10,286 bases of DNA from an uncultured Oscillospiraceae bacterium (lineage in GTDB: Bacteria > Bacillota_A > Clostridia > Oscillospirales > Acutalibacteraceae): NCBI GenBank assembly GCA_910589395.1, contig CAJUTL010000061.1, positions 1 to 10,286 of the forward strand, read 5' to 3'. Shown one piece after another: positions 1 through 4,501 of this stretch. A model generated the notes under the pieces. That model was not told where the DNA came from and made no database searches. It saw nothing but the letters and a program-made list of their open reading frames with translations. The translations under genes were made by a program, and so were the position numbers. Every line of letters begins with the position of its first letter. The stretch's first letter is position 1.

Positions 1-2
1 CC

Positions 3-488
3 AGTATGCTGGACTGGTATTTCCGGGGCTTTTCGGACGAGCTTTCACCGTGGCTCAAATATGTGAGCCCGCTCCCGAAAAAGCCCAGCTACGATATGGC
101 GCAGTATGGCGTCAATTATAACCCGGAGTGGCCGATACGGGTAAACATAGACCACATTTTGGGCGACGGGGAAAACCTCTCCCGCCTGCCCGCCTCAATC
201 CGCGACGCGCAGAACCTGCCCCTGCTACTGGAAACGGCAGTTGAGCTGGCGCGGCGGAAGGCAGTCATTGAGCCGGGCATTGTGGTGCCGCAGGGCTACC
301 AAGGAAGGGTGCAGTATCTTCTGCCGATCTGTCTGACCGATATGGAGAACCCCGACCTTGCTATGACCCTCACCATCATGGACGGGTATTATTTAGGCAA
401 TACCTGCCTGACGTTAGAAATGGCGTACTTAAACGCCCGTCTATTGGCGAGGCCGGTTGCTCCGTGGCTGGCGGAGCTTGTCATGTAG
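3..488 (+). CDS. DUF3825-family protein, C-terminal part (5' end outside window)
   Basis: The frame is open to the left window edge, so this is probably the C-terminal part of a longer protein; an in-frame ATG at 6 is unlikely to be the true start. The visible 160 residues resemble the C-terminal half of DUF3825 proteins: an N-terminal part with the segment VNIDHILGD, an acidic/leucine-rich helix (LPLLLETAVELARRKAV), then the most characteristic block QYLLPICLTD...DLAMTLTIMDGYYLGNTCLTLEMAYLNARLLARP, ending a few residues before the stop as in the family. DUF3825 has no firmly established biochemical role known to me; it occurs in mobile elements and accessory regions of Bacillota. It is separated by 73 bases from the zinc-ribbon gene and by the terminator at 998-1046 from the replication operon, so it may belong to a different transcription unit. 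The family assignment rests on motif memory, not a search. Confidence 0.75.
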   Translation, partial: SMLDWYFRGFSDELSPWLKYVSPLPKKPSYDMAQYGVNYNPEWPIRVNIDHILGDGENLSRLPASIRDAQNLPLLLETAVELARRKAVIEPGIVVPQGYQGRVQYLLPICLTDMENPDLAMTLTIMDGYYLGNTCLTLEMAYLNARLLARPVAPWLAELVM

Positions 489-561
489 GAAAAGCAATCA
501 TAGCAGGTCATATACTCTCCCGCGCCGGACAGCGGCGGCGACAGAAAGGGGCGTATATGAG

Positions 562-765
562 ATGCGCAGGAAAAAGGAGGCGCAGACCAATGGGCTAAGG
601 ACAACCCTGCGGCCTGTCTGCTGTCCGGTATGCGGGCGGCGGATCATGGACGCAGTATCAGGTACAAAGACGCAGATGATTACCCCGAGGAGGGGCCGGT
701 ATCCCGATTTCATCATAAAGTGCGGGCACTGCGGCTCCGAGGTCGGGGTAATGAAAACTGAATAG
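562..765 (+). CDS. Small zinc-ribbon protein (67 aa)
   Basis: This is a 67-residue basic protein with two cysteine knuckles, CPVC at residues 21-24 and CGHC at 54-57, spaced about 30 residues apart. That is the arrangement of a zinc ribbon. The segment between is rich in Arg, Lys and Thr. It resembles in layout the cysteine-rich KTR-type small proteins of Gram-positive mobile elements, but I cannot assign it to that family with certainty. The start at 562 is preceded by AAAGGGG (545-551) with a 10-base gap. The frame is open further upstream to an ATG at 457, but that would overlap the DUF3825 gene and add a composition unlike the rest, so the short form is preferred. The role is unknown; nucleic-acid or protein binding is the usual role of such ribbons. 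Confidence 0.68.
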   Translation: MRRKKEAQTNGLRTTLRPVCCPVCGRRIMDAVSGTKTQMITPRRGRYPDFIIKCGHCGSEVGVMKTE

Positions 766-773
766 AAAACTTT

Positions 774-986
774 GATCCGCTCCGAGCCTTCGGGCCGGGA
801 GCTGACCGGAGATACCGCCACGGCAATACGGCACGGCCCGCAGGGAATGTATGCGGGCCGGGGAAACGGCTGGCTAAACCGGGACAGGGATCACTCGTTT
901 GTTTGAGCATGATGCAGGGAGGGACGGTTTCATTCCGTAAACAAGGATCGGCCCTCCGATACGCCACTTTTATTTTAGAAAAGTGG
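774..986 (+). ncRNA. Candidate structured RNA or leader (several nested hairpins)
   Basis: This stretch has no convincing gene but contains many inverted repeats. GCTCC...GGAGC at 779-802 closes a hairpin capped by a C(TTCG)G tetraloop (789-792). CGGCCCGCA at 834-842 pairs perfectly with TGCGGGCCG at 852-860. ATCACTC (890-896) pairs with GAG..TGAT (905-913). GGAGGG (918-923) can pair with CCCTCC (952-957), enclosing ACGG/CCGT (924-927/935-938). CCACTTTT (964-971) pairs perfectly with AAAAGTGG (979-986). GATCC (774-778) could close against GGATC (945-949). A strong terminator follows directly. The set is compatible with a standalone RNA of about 250-270 bases or an attenuating leader for the sigma-like gene. 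I do not recognise a known RNA family, and GC-rich DNA yields hairpins by chance, so confidence is low. Confidence 0.33.
964..986. repeat. Perfect 8-bp inverted repeat with 7-base centre
   Basis: CCACTTTT at 964-971 and AAAAGTGG at 979-986 are perfect reverse complements around ATTTTAG (972-978). It is AT-rich within a GC-rich surround and lies 12 bases before the terminator hairpin. It is not followed by a T-run, so it is not a terminator on the + strand. It could be an operator-type palindrome for a dimeric regulator or the last helix of a structured RNA. Confidence 0.6.
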
Positions 987-997
987 ATATGACACCA

Positions 998-1046
998 AGC
1001 CTGACAGGCGGCACTTTTGTGCTGCTTGTCAGGCTCTTTTTGTTTT
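998..1046 (+). terminator. Strong rho-independent terminator
   Basis: A 17-base-pair stem is formed by 998-1014 and 1019-1035 around a TTTT loop (1015-1018). The outer nine pairs (AGCCTGACA/TGTCAGGCT) are perfect Watson-Crick and the inner eight contain two G-U pairs. The stem is followed by CTTTTTGTTTT (1036-1046), a good U-tract. It ends 50 bases before the start of the sigma-like gene, so it either ends the upstream transcript or acts as a conditional (attenuator) terminator in that gene's leader. Confidence 0.88.
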
Positions 1047-1096
1047 GCGGCGGCCGGGGTGGCCGCCTGCCGGGCTCCGAAAGGAGAACGGCAAAA

Positions 1097-1486
1097 ATGA
1101 AAATCCGGTATGAGTTTGTAAATGGAGAGGTTTCGGAGATCGAGGTGGACGATTCCTTAGGCGAGCTGCTGGTGGATTTTGACCGGCAGCAGTACAACAA
1201 CGACCACAGGGAAACCCGCCGCCATGTTTCCCTTGACGGCATGGACTACGAGGGGGAGCTGTTTGTTTCGGCGGAGGATACGGAAGGGGAGATTTTGCGT
1301 CGGGAGGATACGGCCCGGCTCTTGGAGGCAATGGAGGCCCTCTCCTCTTCCCAGCGGGAGCTGGTGTTAAAAGTTTATTTTAACGGGCGCTCCTTAGTGA
1401 GCATTGCGGCAGAGGAAGGCGTGAGCCATGTGGCGATTGTTCGCCGCCTGAACCGCATTTATGAAAAGCTCAGAAAAAAATTGTAA
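1097..1486 (+). CDS. Short sigma-70 region-4-like transcription regulator (129 aa)
   Basis: This 129-residue protein has an acidic N-terminal half (MKIRYEFVNGEVSEIEVDD) and a C-terminal sigma-70 region-4-type helix-turn-helix at about residues 83-125: SSSQRELVLKVYFNGRSLV, then SIAAEEGVSHVAIVRRLNRI as the turn and recognition helix. It lacks room for sigma regions 2 and 3, so it is not a full sigma factor. Proteins of this build occur in Bacillota phages and integrative elements and are usually named sigma-70 family or sigma-like. The ATG at 1097 is chosen because AAGGAG (1081-1086) lies 10 bases before it. A longer reading frame reaching 983 would translate through the terminator stem and is rejected. 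The gene sits between the terminator and the replication operon, so it is a candidate activator of that operon. Confidence 0.87.
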   Translation: MKIRYEFVNGEVSEIEVDDSLGELLVDFDRQQYNNDHRETRRHVSLDGMDYEGELFVSAEDTEGEILRREDTARLLEAMEALSSSQRELVLKVYFNGRSLVSIAAEEGVSHVAIVRRLNRIYEKLRKKL

Positions 1487-1514
1487 AACAGACCGTTACA
1501 TTTTGCCTTTCCCG

Positions 1515-1550
1515 TGGCCGTATATTGAGGGCCAACGATACGCGCCCTTA
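1515..1550 (+). promoter_or_regulatory. Leader with two mutually exclusive hairpins
   Basis: TGGCC (1515-1519) can pair with GGCCA (1530-1534). Alternatively TGAGGGC (1526-1532) can pair with GCCCTTA (1544-1550), with one G-U pair. The two share bases 1530-1532, so only one can form at a time. The second stem ends directly next to the ribosome binding site of the gene at 1570. A TATATT (1521-1526) with TTACAT (1496-1501) 19 bases upstream could be a weak promoter, but the spacing is long and the match poor. Confidence 0.3.
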
Positions 1551-1569
1551 GAAAGAGGTGAAAGGCAAC

Positions 1570-1773
1570 ATGAAACATAACTTGAAGATCAGTCTTGCGC
1601 AGGGGCCGGATACGGGCGGCATTGTCCGCTGTAAGACGGTATCCCTGCGGGAGCGGGTGCTTCGGAGGCTGTTCGGCGATACCCGCCGGATCACCATCAT
1701 TGTACCCGGCGACAGCGTGAAGGCGCTGTCTTTGCAGGAAGTGCCGGAGGTGGGCGGCCATGACTACGCATGA
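1570..1773 (+). CDS. Small protein of unknown function (67 aa)
   Basis: This is a 67-residue basic protein starting MKHNLKISLAQGPDTGG, with a central Arg/Leu helix (VSLRERVLRRLFGD) and a beta-like segment ITIIVPGDSVKALSLQEVPE. I recognise no domain, and it has no signal peptide or membrane segment. The ATG at 1570 has GAGGTG (1555-1560) nine bases upstream; an in-frame GTG at 1558 is possible but would lie within that site. Its last 14 bases overlap the start of the SNF2 helicase gene, so translation is probably coupled. That placement at the head of the replication operon suggests an early accessory role, but no function can be assigned. Confidence 0.7.
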   Translation: MKHNLKISLAQGPDTGGIVRCKTVSLRERVLRRLFGDTRRITIIVPGDSVKALSLQEVPEVGGHDYA

Positions 1774-3232
1774 GGAAAGCAGGCCCGCCCTGCCTATGCC
1801 GGTAAAGGCCACGCCCTACCGCCACCAGCAGGAAGCCTTCGATTTTGTCTGCCGCTCCTTTGGCCTGCTGCCGGAACCGGAGGACGGGCCGCCTGTCCTA
1901 AAAAGCAGCGGCTGTGCGCTCCTTATGGAAATGGGAACCGGAAAGACTATCACCAGCATAGCGATCACCGGCGCACTGGCAAAGGCCGGGCGGATTGGCC
2001 GGGTGCTGATCGTGGCCCCGCTCTCCATCCTCGGCGTATGGGAGGCGGAATTTGCCCGCTTTGCGGACTTCCCCTATTTCCTCGCGGTGCTGGAAGGAAC
2101 CGGCGCAAAGAAGCTGGATACCTTGCGGCACATGACCGGGGCGGCCCTGCAGGTGGCGGTGGTGAATTATGAGAGCGCATGGCGGATGGAAAAAGACCTG
2201 CTGGCATGGCGGCCCGGCCTGATTATTGCCGACGAGGGCCACAAGATCAAGACCCACAATATCGCCGCCAGCAAGGCCATGCACCGGCTGGGGCGGGCGG
2301 CCAGCTACCGGCTTTTACTCACCGGCACCGTGATTACCAACAAGGCCATTGATGTGTTCAGCCAGTACAAATTTACCAACCCGGCCATTTTCGGCCAGAG
2401 CTTTTACGCCTTCCGAAACCGCTACTTTGACATGGTGGGCTATGGGAACCATACGCCGGTCTTGAAGAAATCTATGGAGGCGGAGCTGGTGGAGAAAATG
2501 CACGCCATTGCCTACCGGGCCACAAAGGCGGAATGTCTGGACTTGCCGGAAACCACCGACATTCTGCGGCAGGTGGATTTGGAGCCTGCGGCCCTGCGGA
2601 TATACCGGGGGCTGGTAAAGGAGAGCTATGCGGAATTATCCGGCGGCGAGGTAACGGCCCCGAACATTTTGACGAGGCTCCTGCGCCTGTCCCAGCTTAC
2701 GGGCGGCTTTATCGGCAATGACGAAACCGCCGCCGTGGAGCAGGTGAGCGCGGCGAAGCTCTCCGCGTTGGAGGACATTTTAGACGGGGCCGTGGCCGAG
2801 GGGAAAAAGCTGGTCATCATTGCCCGCTTTCTCCCGGAAATCCGCGCGATCTGTAAGCTGCTGGAAAAACGGGGCCTGCGCTATTCCTGCATTACCGGGG
2901 AGGTGAAGAACCGGGAGGAGCAGGTGGAGCAGTTTCAGAAGGAGCCGGAGGTCGCGGCCTTCGTGGGCCAGATCGCCACGGCGGGGCTTGGCATTACCCT
3001 GACGGCGGCCTCCACAATGGTCTTTTACTCGTTGGACTATTCCATGAGTAACTTCGAGCAGACCAAAGCCCGGATACACCGGGTGGGCCAGCGGATGCCC
3101 TGCACCTATCTGTATCTGGTGGCGCGGGGAACCGTGGACGAGAAGGTGCTGCTGGCCCTGAAAAACAAGGCAGACCTTGCCAAGACGCTTGTTGACGATT
3201 ACCGCAGCGGGAAGAACCCCTTCGCCGCTTAG
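1760..3232 (+). CDS. SNF2-family DEAD/DEAH-like helicase (490 aa)
   Basis: This is a superfamily 2 ATPase of the SNF2/Rad54 branch. The motifs are in order: Q-motif-like YRHQQEAFDF (20-29), Walker A MGTGKT (58-63), motif Ia VLIVAPLSIL (82-91), motif II DEGH (158-161), motif III LLLTGT (185-190), a second RecA lobe from about 330, motif V GLGITLTAAS (409-418) and motif VI QTKARIHRVGQ (434-444) with the likely arginine fingers R438 and R441. The motif VI form RIHRVGQ is diagnostic for SNF2. Length is normal for the compact phage form, with no extra DNA-binding domain. Such proteins translocate on double-stranded DNA and are regular members of Bacillota phage replication modules, where a role in fork remodelling or recombination is inferred. 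The start at 1760 has GGAGG (1746-1750) nine bases upstream and overlaps the preceding gene. Confidence 0.94.
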   Translation: MTTHEESRPALPMPVKATPYRHQQEAFDFVCRSFGLLPEPEDGPPVLKSSGCALLMEMGTGKTITSIAITGALAKAGRIGRVLIVAPLSILGVWEAEFARFADFPYFLAVLEGTGAKKLDTLRHMTGAALQVAVVNYESAWRMEKDLLAWRPGLIIADEGHKIKTHNIAASKAMHRLGRAASYRLLLTGTVITNKAIDVFSQYKFTNPAIFGQSFYAFRNRYFDMVGYGNHTPVLKKSMEAELVEKMHAIAYRATKAECLDLPETTDILRQVDLEPAALRIYRGLVKESYAELSGGEVTAPNILTRLLRLSQLTGGFIGNDETAAVEQVSAAKLSALEDILDGAVAEGKKLVIIARFLPEIRAICKLLEKRGLRYSCITGEVKNREEQVEQFQKEPEVAAFVGQIATAGLGITLTAASTMVFYSLDYSMSNFEQTKARIHRVGQRMPCTYLYLVARGTVDEKVLLALKNKADLAKTLVDDYRSGKNPFAA

Positions 3233-3248
3233 ATTGGAGGAATTATGG
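3232..3248 (+). promoter_or_regulatory. Ribosome binding site, one of two near-identical copies
   Basis: AGATTGGAGGAATTATG here recurs as AGATTGGAGGAAATATG at 4488-4504, with one difference in 17 bases. Both place GGAGG only four bases before the ATG, shorter than the 7-10 bases used by most other genes in the window. Confidence 0.6.
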
Positions 3249-3661
3249 ATACAGACAGAATGTTTACGCTGGCCGACCGGCTCCGGGCGCTCCGGGACGA
3301 GAAGGCCGAGGCCGACAAACGGCTGAAAGAAATTAAGGAGGAAATGGACGAGGTGGACTACCAGCTTTCGGAATTGATGGCCGAGAGTGAAACGCAGAAC
3401 TTTACCCGCGCCGGGATGATGTTCTGCCTTACCACCAAAACCCACGCCTCCGCCACCGCCGGGCGGAAGGAGGAGTTGTTCGCGGCCCTCCGGGGAGAAG
3501 GTTTCGGCGACCTTGTGTATGAAACGGTCAATGCAAATTCCCTCTCCGCCTTTGTGAAGGAGCAGATTTCGGAAAATGGCGACGCGCTGCCCGTATGGCT
3601 GGACGGACTGGTAAATGTGTTTGAGAAAACCACCGTCGGCGTGCGCAAGGCCGCAAAATAA
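3245..3661 (+). CDS. Coiled-coil phage protein of unknown function (138 aa)
   Basis: Residues 8-46 form a strongly charged, heptad-like helix (LADRLRALRDEKAEADKRLK and on to LSELMAE), a likely coiled coil. It is followed by a globular part with NFTRAGMMFCLTTKTHASA (52-70) and an alpha-helical C-terminal part LVYETVNANSLSAFVKEQI and VWLDGLVNVFEKTTVGVRKA. I do not recognise a named domain, although the pattern feels like a protein that recurs beside SNF2 helicases in Clostridia phages. There is no catalytic signature, signal peptide or membrane segment. The gene lies 12 bases after the helicase and 20 before the ssDNA-binding candidate, so it is an integral part of the operon. A replication or recombination accessory role, or inhibition of a host nuclease, would fit the place but is only inference. 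Confidence 0.85.
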   Translation: MDTDRMFTLADRLRALRDEKAEADKRLKEIKEEMDEVDYQLSELMAESETQNFTRAGMMFCLTTKTHASATAGRKEELFAALRGEGFGDLVYETVNANSLSAFVKEQISENGDALPVWLDGLVNVFEKTTVGVRKAAK

Positions 3662-3681
3662 ATTGAAGGAGGAACTATCCC

Positions 3682-4437
3682 ATGAGTAACAAAAACAATG
3701 AAATGATCCCTGCAAACACCGGCTTTCTGGCCCTTGCAGATTTTAACATGAACGAGGGCATGGCGGAGGAGCTGGACGGTCTGGAAGGCGGCTTTGACCG
3801 GGTGAAAATCCCCGCTGGCGGGGCCACCATGTTCGAGCTGCCCGGCGACGAGGCAGACGAGCCGGAAACCGTGAAGGAGTTTTCCGCCGTAATCCTGTTC
3901 CACCATCCCATCCTGCAGTATTACAAGGAGAAATATACCGGCGGGAGCAACCCGCCCGACTGCGGCTCCTTTGACGGCGTAAATGGCGAGGGCGATCCGG
4001 GCGGGGCCTGCGCGGGTTGCCCGCTGAACCAATTCGGCTCCGGGGAGAACAATAGCAAAGCCTGCAAGACAAGGCGCAGGGTATTCCTCCTGCGGGAAGG
4101 CGAGCTGTTCCCGCTGATCCTCTCCCTGCCTACCGGCTCCATGAAGGAGTTTTCCCGCTATATTAAGCGTCTGCTTTCCAAAGGGAAAAAGAGCAACATG
4201 GTCGTGACGCGCTTCTCGCTGAAAAAGGCCACCAACAACAGCGGCATTGCCTACTCGCAGGCACAATTCCGCATTGACCGTCCGCTGACTGCTGAGGAGC
4301 AGATTTTGATTAACAAGCTCTCGGAACAGGTGAAGGGATACAGCCGCCGCGTGGGCTTTGACGTGGAGGAGCCTGCGGAGATGGACGCTCCCTTTGTAGA
4401 CCCGGAAACCGGCGAGGTTGTGGAGCCCCTGCAGTAA
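3682..4437 (+). CDS. Probable ssDNA-binding protein with four-cysteine cluster (251 aa)
   Basis: A 251-residue protein. A beta-rich segment begins around residue 65 (KEFSAVILFHHPIL), followed by an insert with four cysteines (C94, C110, C113, C128) around CAGCPLNQFGSG and KACKTRRRVFLL. More beta strands follow, LFPLILSLPTGSMKEFSRYI (142-161) and MVVTRFSLKKATN, then a helix. The end is an acidic, proline-rich tail (residues 228-250, EEPAEMDAP and further D/E). OB-fold-like strands, a zinc-type cluster, a basic patch and an acidic C-terminal tail are what one expects of a replication ssDNA-binding protein that recruits partners through its tail. The gene also lies directly before the DNA polymerase. 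The assignment is inferred; I cannot match it to a named SSB family such as DUF2815. The start has AAGGAGG (3666-3672) nine bases upstream. Confidence 0.62.
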   Translation: MSNKNNEMIPANTGFLALADFNMNEGMAEELDGLEGGFDRVKIPAGGATMFELPGDEADEPETVKEFSAVILFHHPILQYYKEKYTGGSNPPDCGSFDGVNGEGDPGGACAGCPLNQFGSGENNSKACKTRRRVFLLREGELFPLILSLPTGSMKEFSRYIKRLLSKGKKSNMVVTRFSLKKATNNSGIAYSQAQFRIDRPLTAEEQILINKLSEQVKGYSRRVGFDVEEPAEMDAPFVDPETGEVVEPLQ

Positions 4438-4450
4438 GGATACGCCCGGC

Positions 4451-4477
4451 GCGGGAGGGGCCTTGTGTCCTTCCCGC
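4451..4477 (+). promoter_or_regulatory. 11-bp hairpin between ssDNA-binding and polymerase genes
   Basis: Bases 4451-4461 pair without gap with 4467-4477 around the loop CTTGT. Nine pairs are Watson-Crick and two are G-T. No T-run follows, so this is not an intrinsic terminator. It lies 13 bases before the GGAGG of the polymerase gene and could be an RNA processing site, a stability element, or a brake that sets the ratio of ssDNA-binding protein to polymerase. Confidence 0.5.
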
Positions 4478-4501
4478 ACCTTCGGGCAGATTGGAGGAAA
4501 T

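Noticed and set aside
457..561. Longer form of the zinc-ribbon protein starting at 457
   Set aside because: It would overlap the DUF3825 gene by 32 bases and has no visible ribosome binding site; the internal ATG at 562 does.
983..1096. N-terminal extension of the sigma-like protein
   Set aside because: It would translate through the terminator hairpin and U-tract; the ATG at 1097 has a good ribosome binding site.
2780..3715. Long reverse-strand open frame (311 aa) opposite the helicase end and coiled-coil gene
   Set aside because: It is antisense to two clear + strand genes, has no ribosome binding site of note, and its composition (His/Gly/Gln-rich) is that of a GC-rich antisense shadow.
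3358..4479. Long reverse-strand open frame (373 aa) opposite the ssDNA-binding gene
   Set aside because: It is antisense to genes with strong start signals and recognisable order, and has no domain; it overlaps the other antisense frame as well.
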